In this document: positions 8,044 through 16,344 of the stretch, one piece after another | How positions within the stretch are numbered: position 1 is the first letter of the stretch | Layout of the letters: the number at the start of each line of letters is the position of its first letter | Assembly (NCBI RefSeq): GCF_900459175.1 | Contig: NZ_UHFA01000002.1 | Coordinates: 1,488,001-1,552,000 of the forward strand | Origin: Streptococcus downei MFe28 | Lineage (GTDB): Bacteria; Bacillota; Bacilli; Lactobacillales; Streptococcaceae | Length of the DNA: 64,000 bases | Direction: 5' to 3' | Notes under the pieces: model-generated | The model's input: the letters and a program-made list of their open reading frames with translations, nothing else | What the model was told of the DNA's origin: nothing | Databases searched by the model: none | Translations under genes and position numbers: made by a program

Positions 8044-8709
8044 ATGGAAAATGACCACTGTGTCAATAAGGTTCCCCTCTTCAACCATTTGACTCCAGCA
8101 GAGCAGGCAGAAATCCAGTCCCTAGTTTATCACCGCTCTTATAAGAAGGGAGAAATTATCTTTTCTCCTCAAAATCCCGAACAGCTAACCATTATTGCCT
8201 CGGGGAAAATGAAGGTTTACCACCTTTCCTCTCAAGGTCGCGAACAGCTGATTCGGATTGTCGGTCCAGGTGACTACGATGGTGAAAATTACCTTTTTGG
8301 CCTAAAAAATAAGGCCCTCTATGGTGAAGCCTTAACAGATACAATGATTTGTTGTCTACTGCAGACAAGGTTTGCGGATTTACTCAAGAAATATCCCCAG
8401 TTAGGCTTGAAACTTTTGGACCTGAATGCTCAGAAGACTGTCGAGCTAGAAAATCAGACCCAGCTCCTCGGTCTGGACAAGATTGAAGACAGACTCCTCT
8501 TTTACTTGGCCGACCTTGCAGAACCGGGACATCAAGAGACCATCAAAATCCCCATCCCCTTAAAAGAAGTCGCTAATTACCTGGGGACCAACCCAGAAAC
8601 CCTCTCGCGAAATTTCAAAAGCCTGGAAAAGGAAGGTCTGATTTCAAGAAAGATTCGCAAGGTGGAGTTGGGCGCTAAATTTTGGCAGAGACTAGAAGAC
8701 ATGAAATAA
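8044..8709 (+). CDS. Crp/Fnr-family regulator, FLP-like
   Basis: 221 residues with an N-terminal cyclic-nucleotide-binding-like beta roll (about residues 10-120) and a C-terminal winged helix containing VANYLGTNPETLSRNFKSLEKEGLI as recognition region. There is no four-cysteine iron-sulfur motif. Cys6 and the pair Cys103-Cys104 resemble the disulfide-forming cysteines of Lactobacillus casei FLP, which suggests a thiol redox switch. Good ribosome site GAAAGGAG. Divergent from nrdI and close to an FNR-type palindrome. Targets are unknown. Confidence 0.85.
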   Translation: MENDHCVNKVPLFNHLTPAEQAEIQSLVYHRSYKKGEIIFSPQNPEQLTIIASGKMKVYHLSSQGREQLIRIVGPGDYDGENYLFGLKNKALYGEALTDTMICCLLQTRFADLLKKYPQLGLKLLDLNAQKTVELENQTQLLGLDKIEDRLLFYLADLAEPGHQETIKIPIPLKEVANYLGTNPETLSRNFKSLEKEGLISRKIRKVELGAKFWQRLEDMK

Positions 8710-8741
8710 GCACTGTAAGTTTAGGTCCAGAGTCGAATCCC

Positions 8742-8770
8742 TTGCAAATAGAGGCCTAGCAACCTATAAT
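8742..8770 (+). promoter_or_regulatory. Sigma-A promoter of the DUF1304 gene
   Basis: TTGCAA, 17 bases, TATAAT. It sits between the regulator stop and the next gene, so the DUF1304 gene has its own promoter. Confidence 0.8.
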
Positions 8771-8804
8771 AGATAAGAATTTATAAGAAGCGAGGAAAGC
8801 TAAT

Positions 8805-9161
8805 TTGTCTATTTTCACGACTGTTCTATCTATCTTGGTAGCCCTGGAATTTTTCTACATCATGTATCTGGAGACCTTTGCCACGGCTTCGGCCTCAACG
8901 GCCCGAGTTTTCGGCATGAGCCAAGAAGAGCTCAAAAATAAAAATCTCAATACCCTTTTCAAAAATCAAGGAGTCTATAACGGTTTGATTGGGCTGGGCA
9001 TCCTTTATTCCTTGGTTTATAATCCCAGCATGATTTTGCCTATCATGGTTTACATCATTGCAGTTGCAGCTTATGGGGCAGCGACTTCCAACCCTAAGAT
9101 CCTCTTGACCCAAGGTGGACTAGCCATCTTGACTGTCCTAGCCCATATTTTCTTGGGCTAA
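8805..9161 (+). CDS. DUF1304 family small membrane protein
   Basis: 118 residues from a TTG start with GAGGAAAG upstream. Starts MSIFTTVLSILVALEFFYIMYLETFA and includes FKNQGVYNGLIGLGILYS and AYGAATSNPKILLTQGG, characteristic of DUF1304. Four hydrophobic segments fill nearly the whole length, so it is an integral membrane protein. Function unknown in the family. Confidence 0.85.
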   Translation: MSIFTTVLSILVALEFFYIMYLETFATASASTARVFGMSQEELKNKNLNTLFKNQGVYNGLIGLGILYSLVYNPSMILPIMVYIIAVAAYGAATSNPKILLTQGGLAILTVLAHIFLG

Positions 9162-9182
9162 TCCCTTCATTTTTTTCATCAC

Positions 9183-9220
9183 AAAAACACTAGGAGACAA
9201 TGGACTCCTAGTGTTTTTCT
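9183..9220. terminator. Bidirectional terminator between convergent genes
   Basis: A 14-bp stem (AAAAACACTAGGAG with CTCCTAGTGTTTTT) and an 8-base loop. The A and T runs on either side let it serve the DUF1304 gene and the convergent envelope gene ending at 9311. Confidence 0.9.
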
Positions 9221-9310
9221 TTATGAATTGTCGCTTTTGCCACGCCCACTTGCTGGCAGGTCAGTCGCCTACTCAACAAGTATCAAATGGTAAACTTTTG
9301 ATTTTTAGTA

Positions 9311-10726
9311 TTAATCATCGGAATCGTCAGCTTCTTCCATATGCTTCTTAAACTCGGTCTTCTTGTCCTTAATATCGTTTTCGACAGAGGAGGCTTTGTC
9401 CTTGGAGAGGCGTTTATAGTGGGCGACGTAGACTTCTTTACCAGTGCTGACCTTGATGCGTTTGACAGTCAGCTTGTCCCCCTCGCGTTTGTAGGTCAAT
9501 TCATACTTAGGCTTCTTGCCCATAAGCTCGGAGTAGTTTTTAGCATCAATTTTAGCTTGATCCTCAGCGTCAGAACTGTTGTAGTCCAGCTTATTCTTGT
9601 AGGCCTCCTCTACTTTATCTTGGTAGTCAAACTTGGACAGGGAAGGCTTGATTTTTTTGTTCCATTGATCAATTTTTTCAACATAACCTAAATAGCTAGC
9701 AACCGTTACAGCAGGGTATTCTTGGGTATCCAAATAATTCTTAGAAGAATCATCGTAGTAATTATAGATATAGTCCTTGGCTGTATAATAAGCGAAATGT
9801 TGGACAGACTTGTCCTTCTGGACCTTCAAATAAGAATGAAAATCCTTAGGCGCATCATCATCTTTGGAGCTAGACCAACGCTCTCTGTCCTCATCATAAA
9901 CCTTATAGTCGGTCATTTGCCAGGTTCCTTCGATATTGCCCGAAGTGTAGCGCCAAGTAGAATAACCGCCACCAAGGAGCAAGAGGGCACCAATAAAGGC
10001 GGCAAGGGAAATCAAAGTCCATTTGAGCTTTTTGTTGGTCTTTTTAGGAGGGAGAGCTTGGCCAAGATATTGTGAGCCTTGTGACTGAGCATTCCCAAAT
10101 CCTTGAGCGACCTGCTGGGCTGGAACTGGGCTAGGATTCTGGTCAGGAGTAGCCTGATTGGTCACCCCGGCTGGATTGACTGGTTGGGCTTGGTTTCCGA
10201 TATTAGTCTGATTCCCTGTTCCTGCTGGGGCTGGATTGACGTTTTCTACTCCTGCCCCTTCTCCCCTGCTTGTGTCAGGATTGATAGGAAGGGGACTTGA
10301 CTCTTGAGGTGCTGGTCCTTGACCTCCCCCAAGAGTCTGAGCCTGATTCGTATGGGCTGGCCCTTGACCAGGATTTTCAGCCTGACTAAGAGGCTCTGCT
10401 TGAGCTAGTGGACTCTCCGCTGGTCCAAAACTACTTGGAGCTGGGGCTTCTCCTTGATTTTGGATTGGACCCACCTCTACTTGACCAGCTTGAGACGACT
10501 CGCTAGAGAAGGGCACTTGAGGACTTGGGCACACTTCTTTTGCCTGATCAAGGTCGGTAACTGGCTCGGTTTCTGTTCCTAGGCTAGCAGCTTCAGCAAC
10601 CTGAGGGGCATCCGCAACATCCTCTGCCTGAAAGTCGCCACTTTCCAAGGCCTGCTTGACTTCTTCAAGACTGGCCTGGCGGCCATTGACCAATTGAAAA
10701 TATTCTAACCATTCGTTTTTTGTCAT
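9311..10726 (-). CDS. Membrane-anchored envelope protein, paralogue 1 (MTKxEW family)
   Basis: 471 residues. Residues 1-35 (MTKNEWLEYFQLVNGRQ...) form a short motif shared with two neighbouring genes. About residues 40-220 are a Pro/Gln/Ala/Asn-rich low-complexity linker. A basic patch KKTNKKLK then precedes one membrane segment (LISLAAFIGALLLLGGG). The outer domain starts GNIEGTWQMTDYKVYDED, runs about 200 residues and is Lys/Asp rich, ending EEADDSDD. Topology by charge: short domain and linker inside, C-terminal domain outside. I do not recognise a function. Homology to the 11284-12465 gene covers both ends of the protein. Confidence 0.75.
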   Translation of the reverse strand: MTKNEWLEYFQLVNGRQASLEEVKQALESGDFQAEDVADAPQVAEAASLGTETEPVTDLDQAKEVCPSPQVPFSSESSQAGQVEVGPIQNQGEAPAPSSFGPAESPLAQAEPLSQAENPGQGPAHTNQAQTLGGGQGPAPQESSPLPINPDTSRGEGAGVENVNPAPAGTGNQTNIGNQAQPVNPAGVTNQATPDQNPSPVPAQQVAQGFGNAQSQGSQYLGQALPPKKTNKKLKWTLISLAAFIGALLLLGGGYSTWRYTSGNIEGTWQMTDYKVYDEDRERWSSSKDDDAPKDFHSYLKVQKDKSVQHFAYYTAKDYIYNYYDDSSKNYLDTQEYPAVTVASYLGYVEKIDQWNKKIKPSLSKFDYQDKVEEAYKNKLDYNSSDAEDQAKIDAKNYSELMGKKPKYELTYKREGDKLTVKRIKVSTGKEVYVAHYKRLSKDKASSVENDIKDKKTEFKKHMEEADDSDD

Positions 10727-10744
10727 GATTTACCTCTTTTAATT

Positions 10745-11200
10745 TTTATTAGATCTGTTTGAGATACTACGCTTGATTAAGTTCAAACTTGTTTTTTGAT
10801 ACTTTCTAACGTAGCAAGTTTATCAGCGATTAAAAATCGCTGATAAACTACGGTAATCGCTATAGCGACTTACCAGCCACCTTACTAATTCCATTTTCAA
10901 AATAACATTGATTTTAAAAATTCCTTGTCGTTAAGTAGTGCGGACGGAAGAAGAAATTATCCAGTGGATGATTTCTTAAAACCAAGGCGTTCCATTCCTA
11001 TTTTTTAGTCTAAAGTCTAAAAAAATCCGTTATTAGCAACGAAAAAGTCGTTGCTAATAATACCACTACGGCGAAAGTATCGTCTAAGTTCACTTCGTTC
11101 ACCTCCTCTTCTAAACTTTAACAAATTAAATATCTCTATCGCTTCTTCTGAAAGAGGGAGATTGAGGTTAGTGAATTTGATTCCCAAACAGATCTATTCC
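10745..11200. repeat. Palindrome-rich fold-back element between the envelope paralogues
   Basis: About 455 bases without a credible gene. The outer ends carry an inverted repeat AGATCTGTTTG (10751-10761) and CAAACAGATCT (11185-11195). Inside, GATACTTTC-n2/3-CGTAG occurs inverted at 10798-10814 and 11066-11081. At least five hairpins lie in between: 10818-10848 (14-bp stem), 10852-10874, 10951-10976, 11011-11026 and 11030-11060 (12-bp stem). The layout looks like a decayed fold-back or MITE-type element. It differs from the BOX-like repeats elsewhere in the window. Confidence 0.6.
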
Positions 11201-11283
11201 CAATTTACCTTTCAAAGGGCGATTAGGAATCCCAACGGCTTATAGATCGTCTTCGTAAGCTCAAATCGCTTTTTCCTTGAGAA

Positions 11284-12465
11284 TTAGTTAATATCGTATT
11301 CTTCTTCGAACTTTTCTTTCTCTTGAGAGTAGGTATCCTTAGCGTCCTGGGCTTGGGAATCGCTCAACTTTTCATAGGTAACCTGAGCCACCATTTTGCC
11401 CGTCTTACTATGCCATGTTAAGATCAGTTTTTTTCCTTTGATTTGGTAGGAAATAGTCTGGTGCTTGCTACCATTTTTACCTATATAACTAGCATAATCA
11501 TCCACCATGTCATCAACAAGATCATCGCTACCATCTTCCAGGTAGTCCTTAAACTTTCCATCAAAGAGAGCCTTCACTTTCTTGCGATATTGGCTACGAC
11601 TGTAACTAGGAATAATGGTTCGATGCCACTGATCAACCTTGAAACTTCCCGCTATATAATCACTCAGTGAAATCAAAGGGACATCTTGCTCGTCATCATC
11701 GTCATCGTAATCGTCGTAGTCGTCATCGCTGTCATAATCATCGTCCGAATCATAATCGTCGCTGTCCCTTCGACTGTTTGGGCCCTTATAGCGATGGCTT
11801 TCAGCGTCGCTATCATCCTTGTCATAGTCGTCGTAGTCATCATCACCATCTAGGAGATCATCACTGTCAGAATAATCCTCATCCATGAAAGAATAGCCAT
11901 AAAACTGAACTGTCTTATCCTTGTGGACGGTCAGATAGTATTCATCACTTTGCTGGTCATCATCTGAGTCGTCGGAATCGTCATTCTCATCATAATAGGA
12001 CCACTTCTTCATGTCCTCATTATAATATTTACCCTTGACCCGGTGCCAGTCTCCCTGGATGTTGCCTGCTTGGTAATGCCAGGTAGCAAAGCCAGCCGAG
12101 CCCAAGAGACAAAAAAGCAAAAAGCCAGAAACGGCCAGGGTGAGAATCAACCATAATTTTGGCTTGCGACGGAGCCTAGCAAGACTACCCGCCTGAGCTG
12201 TGGCAACTGGATAACCCTGAGATAGGTTGGCTTTACTAGGATAGGACCAGGCTGTGTTAGGCTTCTGGCTAGCTTGGGACAGAGGCCTAACATTTTGCCC
12301 TTGATCATCGGTCCTCCCTTGACTGGAAGGGGCAAGAGCATTAGGATTAGCCTGATTTGTCAGGTCCCTAATCTCACCCGCCTGCCTGGCCTGGTTAATT
12401 TCTAGTCGACTGGGGCGTCGACCGTAAACGAGTTCAAAGTATTCAATCCACTCTTCTTTTGTCAT
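11284..12465 (-). CDS. Membrane-anchored envelope protein, paralogue 2, with Asp-rich insertion
   Basis: 393 residues with the same plan as paralogue 1: MTKEEWIEYFELVYGRRPS motif, short Gln/Asn/Ser linker, basic LRRKPK, membrane segment (LILTLAVSGFLLFCLLG) and an outer domain starting GNIQGDWHRVKGKYYNED. Between about residues 200 and 260 it has an insertion made almost only of Asp, Ser and Tyr (repeats like DSDDDYDDYDDDDD), absent from paralogue 1. Such a stretch could bind calcium or simply be a charged spacer. The end returns to homologous sequence (KTGKMVAQVTYEKLS). Function unknown. Confidence 0.75.
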   Translation of the reverse strand: MTKEEWIEYFELVYGRRPSRLEINQARQAGEIRDLTNQANPNALAPSSQGRTDDQGQNVRPLSQASQKPNTAWSYPSKANLSQGYPVATAQAGSLARLRRKPKLWLILTLAVSGFLLFCLLGSAGFATWHYQAGNIQGDWHRVKGKYYNEDMKKWSYYDENDDSDDSDDDQQSDEYYLTVHKDKTVQFYGYSFMDEDYSDSDDLLDGDDDYDDYDKDDSDAESHRYKGPNSRRDSDDYDSDDDYDSDDDYDDYDDDDDEQDVPLISLSDYIAGSFKVDQWHRTIIPSYSRSQYRKKVKALFDGKFKDYLEDGSDDLVDDMVDDYASYIGKNGSKHQTISYQIKGKKLILTWHSKTGKMVAQVTYEKLSDSQAQDAKDTYSQEKEKFEEEYDIN

Positions 12466-12521
12466 AAGCTCCCTTCTTTCACTACTTAAAAAATTCTTAA
12501 ATATTATAACACAAAAGCCAT

Positions 12522-12551
12522 TAAAAAAGCCAGAATTTTTTTCTGACTTTC
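12522..12551 (-). terminator. Terminator after the truncated third paralogue
   Basis: AAGTCAGAA pairs with TTCTGGCTT (one G-T pair) and is followed by TTTTTT on the minus strand, 54 bases past the stop at 12605 and before the 12465 gene start. Confidence 0.7.
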
Positions 12552-12604
12552 TATGGATGTCTAATTCTAACCTGTACCTTCCTCTTTCCCTTGGATTTTT
12601 AGGA

Positions 12605-12910
12605 CTAGGAGAAATTTCGATAGCAGTCTAAGTTGGCTAGTTTGGCAAGACCTTTGACTTCTTGGCTAGAACTTGACGTCTCCTTCTGGCTAGGGTCATC
12701 CTCAAACAGGCCTTGATCTGGCTCGGCAGTAATTGGCTTGGCTAGGGGGGCAACCTGCGGACCTTCCTTTGAGCCAGTCTCCTGGCGTGATGCTAGTGGA
12801 GCAGCCCCTTCCTTGATGGTCCCCATATTAATCGCCACTTCAATTTCCTTACTTTCAGGTGCTCGTCCATTGATTTCCTTAAAGAGTTGGATCCAGTCTT
12901 CTTTCGTCAT
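12605..12910 (-). CDS. Truncated third member of the MTKxEW family
   Basis: 101 residues. It begins MTKEDWIQLFKEINGRAPE, the same motif as the two genes downstream, continues with a Pro/Gln/Ser-rich linker and stops at LDCYRNFS, with no membrane segment or outer domain. No continuation shows in other frames before the terminator at 12551, so it is a remnant or a soluble short form. The start has AGAGAGG upstream. It lies between two terminators and may be transcribed alone. Confidence 0.55.
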   Translation of the reverse strand: MTKEDWIQLFKEINGRAPESKEIEVAINMGTIKEGAAPLASRQETGSKEGPQVAPLAKPITAEPDQGLFEDDPSQKETSSSSQEVKGLAKLANLDCYRNFS

Positions 12911-12928
12911 TTTTTACCTCTCTCTATG

Positions 12929-12958
12929 AAAAAAGCTAGAATTTTTTCAAACTCTAGC
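12929..12958 (-). terminator. Terminator of relPRS
   Basis: GCTAGA pairs with TCTAGC around an A/T-rich loop, followed by TTTTTTC on the minus strand, starting about 13 bases past the relS stop. Confidence 0.75.
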
Positions 12959-12970
12959 AGGTCTTGGTAG

Positions 12971-14212
12971 TTATAGTTTAGGAAAGGTCACCGTGAAAAT
13001 AATGGTGTCCTCCTTATAGTTGACAAAGATACGGCCACGAAAGAGTTTGACCACGCTTTGAGCCATGGAGAGCCCAATACCAAAGCCGGACTTCTTCTTG
13101 TTGTTATGCGATTCTTCTTCTCGGTAAAAGCGTTCGAAAAATTTACTGTAGTCCCTATCCTTGCCTTCTTTATAAGTGTTGGAAACCTGTAAACGGGCTC
13201 GCTTACGGGTGCGACCAACTTGGCTAAGACGAACCCTTACCTTTCCACCAGGGTCACAGTATTTATTGGCATTATCAACCAAAACCGTAACCAACTCAAA
13301 GAGGGATTTTTCTTCCGCCTGGATATGAATGTCGGGGGTAATTTCCATGAGAAAGTCTTTGCCATCCCGAAGGACCGGCCCCTTAAAATCCTCCGCCGCA
13401 TCTTGCGTTATGGCTGAAAAATCAACATCTGAGAGAGCAACCTCTGGTTGTTCCTCCAATCTGGCCAGGGCCACCATGGAATTAATCAAGTTTGTCAGTC
13501 TGGTCACCTGGTCCTTGGTCGAAAGGGACCACTCGTTTTCGCCAGTCATTAGCTCCTGCAACTCGGTATTAGCCTGAATAATCGCTAGAGGAGTCTTGAG
13601 CTCATGGCCTGCATTGGTGATAAAGCGCCTTTGCTTCTCCATATTTCTGATGAAAGGGCGAATAATTTTACCAGAGAAAATCGTAAAAATCACCAAAAAT
13701 AGGACAAAGCTGGCAGCCGATAGGATATAGGTTACCCGTCTCAAGGCTTGGGCATTCTGATAAAATTGACCCGTATCCAGGATAACGATCAAATTATCGC
13801 CATTCTTTTGGCTAGTTTTCTTATAAGAGAAGGTCAGCCCATTGACAGTAACACGCCCATGATCATATTTTTGCTTAAGGACCTCATCTAGAACTCGATT
13901 CACATCGTCAGTACCAATGGAGCGAATATTATCGGTCTGGGCCGAGACGAGGCGGTCATTCTTATCAACTAGTAGGCTGAAATAACGGTACTGGTAGAGA
14001 GCATCAGGCGAGTCTATGCCCAGCTGATTGGATGTCCGATTATTGTAATCGAGCTGGCCATGATTGTCCGAAAGAACCTGCAAGACACTATCAATTTGTT
14101 GGTTAGTATTGAAGTAAAAAACAGAGCTTAGGATACCGGCAAACATGAAAAGGGCAATGGCCAGGACACCCGCCGCAATCAAAATAATTCGGATCCGCAG
14201 ATGCTTAAACAT
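12971..14212 (-). CDS. relS: RelS-type sensor histidine kinase
   Basis: 413 residues from ATG 14212 (AGGTG six bases before it); a GTG nine bases earlier lacks such a site. Two membrane segments (about 10-32 and 160-185) flank an outer sensor domain of about 125 residues. The kinase core has the H-box NAGHELKTPLAII, the N-box LVDNANKYC, FFERFYR and GFGIGL. It overlaps relR by 8 bases. With relP and relR it matches the S. mutans RelPRS cassette, in which the two-component pair controls synthesis of the small alarmone synthetase. The signal it senses is unknown here. Confidence 0.85.
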   Translation of the reverse strand: MFKHLRIRIILIAAGVLAIALFMFAGILSSVFYFNTNQQIDSVLQVLSDNHGQLDYNNRTSNQLGIDSPDALYQYRYFSLLVDKNDRLVSAQTDNIRSIGTDDVNRVLDEVLKQKYDHGRVTVNGLTFSYKKTSQKNGDNLIVILDTGQFYQNAQALRRVTYILSAASFVLFLVIFTIFSGKIIRPFIRNMEKQRRFITNAGHELKTPLAIIQANTELQELMTGENEWSLSTKDQVTRLTNLINSMVALARLEEQPEVALSDVDFSAITQDAAEDFKGPVLRDGKDFLMEITPDIHIQAEEKSLFELVTVLVDNANKYCDPGGKVRVRLSQVGRTRKRARLQVSNTYKEGKDRDYSKFFERFYREEESHNNKKKSGFGIGLSMAQSVVKLFRGRIFVNYKEDTIIFTVTFPKL

Positions 14213-14900
14213 GGCGCTCACCTACTGGGATGAGTTGGAAATCGCCATCCTTTTCCCCGACAATTTCAATATCAGCCTTAATGGCCTGGAGTTTCTGGCG
14301 CAAATAGGAAACATAGACGTAGACATAGTCCTGATTGGCCTCTTCGTCGTCTTTGCCCCAAACCTGTTGGTAGATTTCTTGGGTGGAAAGCTTCTTGGCA
14401 GGATTGAGCATGAAAAATTCCATCAGCTTGTTTTCTTTTCCTGCTAGGCGAACGGTATTACTGGCTGTGATTTCCTGCTCGGAAACATCCAACTTCACGG
14501 AGCCACATTCTAAAGTCCTAGAGGTAAAGCTATCATCTAGACGCCTTTCCATGGAGCGCAGGCGAGCCAATAATTCTTTTAAGGAAATCGGCTTGGTCAG
14601 GTACTCATCAGCACCGGCATCAAGGCCGGTCACCCGATCATTAATTTCAGACATGGCCGTGAGCATAATGACATGGGTGCGATCTCCAGAGTCGCGGATT
14701 TCGCTCAGAGCCTCCAGCCCTGTCTTGACAGGCATCATAATATCCAAAATCATGAGATCGTAGGCGTTTTCTCTAGCTAAATCAACAGCCTCCTGGCCAT
14801 TGACGGCCTGATCAACCTGATAGCCTTGATGCTCCAAGGCTGCCCGATAAACCCGTCCCAGTTGTTCTTCATCCTCGGCTAAGAGAATTTTCATGGTCAT
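14205..14900 (-). CDS. relR: RelR-type OmpR-family response regulator
   Basis: 231 residues. The receiver domain has acidic residues in LLAEDEEQ, phosphorylatable Asp in DLMILDIMMPV, Thr in VIMLTA and Lys in YLTKPISL. The winged-helix output domain ends with VYVYVSYLRQKLQ, typical of OmpR/PhoB regulators. The ATG at 14900 follows the relP TAG directly, with GGTGG seven bases upstream inside relP, so translation is coupled. It probably regulates its own operon, as reported for S. mutans. Confidence 0.88.
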   Translation of the reverse strand: MTMKILLAEDEEQLGRVYRAALEHQGYQVDQAVNGQEAVDLARENAYDLMILDIMMPVKTGLEALSEIRDSGDRTHVIMLTAMSEINDRVTGLDAGADEYLTKPISLKELLARLRSMERRLDDSFTSRTLECGSVKLDVSEQEITASNTVRLAGKENKLMEFFMLNPAKKLSTQEIYQQVWGKDDEEANQDYVYVYVSYLRQKLQAIKADIEIVGEKDGDFQLIPVGERHV

Positions 14901-15518
14901 CTAATCACCACCTTCCTCAATTAAATTTCGAATGGTCTGCATACTCAGGTCACAGGAAGCTAATTCGTCCGCACAGCGCTTGAGCTCTCGCGTAATCAAT
15001 TCGGGATTTTTAATGGTATGCTTGTACTTCAACTGATGCTCTAGGCTAGCCCAAGAGTCCTGAGCGATGGTGCGCAGTTGGACCTCCGCAAAATACTTTC
15101 CAGGCCTATTGCCCTCAACATCAGGAAAATCACTTGTTAGCTCTAATATCAAGTGATAAGAACGATAGCCATTAGGTTTGGCCCTGGCAATATAATCCTT
15201 CTCCTTGACAATTCTTAAACCAGGTAAGTTCTTGAGAATGGCAACAGTCTTGTAAATATCATCCACAAAGCCACAGACCACCCGAATGCCGATACTATCG
15301 CGAATTTCCTTGAGGGCAGAATGAGGTGTTAGTGGCAAGCCCTTGCGCTGACATTTTTCGACCATACTATCAGGCTTCTTAACCCTTGCCAGCAGATGTT
15401 CATAGAGCTTAAAGCCCGTCGCTTCCTTCTGTCTTTTATTGGCCAGCTTAATCTCATCGGTCAAACCTTCCATAATTTGCGGGAGATAGACCTCATAGTC
15501 GCCATAAATCGTTGACAT
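14901..15518 (-). CDS. relP: RelP, small alarmone synthetase
   Basis: 205 residues, the length of single-domain small alarmone synthetases. These transfer pyrophosphate from ATP to GDP or GTP to make (p)ppGpp. Visible motifs include RDSIGIRVVCGFVDDIY, YIARAKPNGYRSYHLIL and YFAEVQLRTIAQDSWASLEHQLKYK. There is no hydrolase domain. First gene of relP-relR-relS, the same order as in S. mutans. An extended -10 (TGCTATAAT, 15610-15618) about 92 bases upstream is a probable promoter. Confidence 0.92.
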   Translation of the reverse strand: MSTIYGDYEVYLPQIMEGLTDEIKLANKRQKEATGFKLYEHLLARVKKPDSMVEKCQRKGLPLTPHSALKEIRDSIGIRVVCGFVDDIYKTVAILKNLPGLRIVKEKDYIARAKPNGYRSYHLILELTSDFPDVEGNRPGKYFAEVQLRTIAQDSWASLEHQLKYKHTIKNPELITRELKRCADELASCDLSMQTIRNLIEEGGD

Positions 15519-15638
15519 ACCAAGCTCTCTTTCTAATCTTTCCTAACCTGAACTGACTAATCGTTTTTTCAAACCTCATCACAGTTCTTATTAGGATCAG
15601 AATGGGTCTATTATAGCATAAAAAGTTGAGAAAAGAGA

Positions 15639-15810
15639 GCGGGACAGAAATCAGTATTTCGTCAAATTGATTTCGTTGTCCCGCCTCCGCACAGTTGATT
15701 AGGATGGCCGCTATCACTTGCTTAGCAAGGGATAAGGACCTCCAATCAACCACTGCGTCAAGCATTTAATTCTGCATAAATAAACGAAGCTGAGACAATG
15801 TCCCAGCTTC
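15639..15810. repeat. Streptococcal intergenic repeat with two hairpins
   Basis: It starts with a long hairpin whose arms are GCGGGACA and TGTCCCGC, with inner arms GAAATCA and TGATTTC. It then has CCTCCGCACAGTTGA, its inverted partner TCAACCACTGCG and a closing hairpin GAAGCTG...CAGCTTC. From memory this pattern recurs between genes in many streptococci. The short frames it contains are not credible genes. Confidence 0.65.
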
Positions 15811-15887
15811 TAGATCTTGTTTGTTCCAAAAATTGCCCTTTGCGTTATCAATCTTTGCTTTGCTGGAAAGATAAGCTTTTTTGACAA

Positions 15888-16292
15888 TCAGTTTTTAGTC
15901 TGTTTGAAAAAGTCGCCTTTTTGATAGTCCAGCCAAGGCTTCTCAGACTCTGTCCAGATATGGCAAGCGGACCAGTTTGAAAAGTCTTCATCGGTTTGAT
16001 CCAGGGTTCCTAGTTTAATGGTGATAAGATCTGGTTGGTCCTCCTTGGTGTGATAGAGGGGACTGCCACATTTGGAACAAAAGACCCTAGTTTTACCAGG
16101 TGAGGACTGGTAAAAGGATGGCACTTCTTCTCCTTTAAGGATGGTAAATCCTTCCTTATCGGCCAAGATATTGCTGGAAAAAGCTGTGCCAGCAGCCTTG
16201 CGACAAAAATTACAGTGACAATAGGTCACGAGTGGGTGGACAGATTGCGCCTGATAGGCAACTGCTCCACATAAACAGGAACCAGAAATCAT
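15888..16292 (-). CDS. GFA/CENP-V family zinc-binding protein
   Basis: 134 residues with the fold's cysteine pattern: SCLCGAVAYQ, TYCHCNFCRKAAGTAFSS and VFCSKCGSPLYH. These cysteines hold two zincs in the glutathione-dependent formaldehyde-activating enzyme family. Many members are annotated that way without proof, so enzymatic activity here is not established. ATG follows GGAAGGAG. Single gene, apparently unrelated to its neighbours. Confidence 0.85.
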   Translation of the reverse strand: MISGSCLCGAVAYQAQSVHPLVTYCHCNFCRKAAGTAFSSNILADKEGFTILKGEEVPSFYQSSPGKTRVFCSKCGSPLYHTKEDQPDLITIKLGTLDQTDEDFSNWSACHIWTESEKPWLDYQKGDFFKQTKN

Positions 16293-16344
16293 AAGAAACT
16301 CCTTCCACGACTAAAACGATGCTGGGTTTGATGGTGGCTAGGTA

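Noticed and set aside
8720..8760. tRNA-like GTCGAATCCC segment
   Set aside because: No acceptor, D or anticodon stems can be formed around it; the segment overlaps a promoter.
10741..11240. CRISPR-like array
   Set aside because: The hairpins are different from each other, so there is no direct repeat with regular spacers.
11667..11888. Plus-strand frame rich in His and Arg
   Set aside because: It is the complement of the Asp/Ser/Tyr-rich block of the minus-strand envelope gene; GAC/GAT codons read backward give His- and Arg-like codons. No ribosome site.
15493..15765. Minus-strand frame of 90 codons upstream of relP
   Set aside because: It lies largely in an intergenic repeat and overlaps the relP start; such frames recur with the repeat and are not genes.
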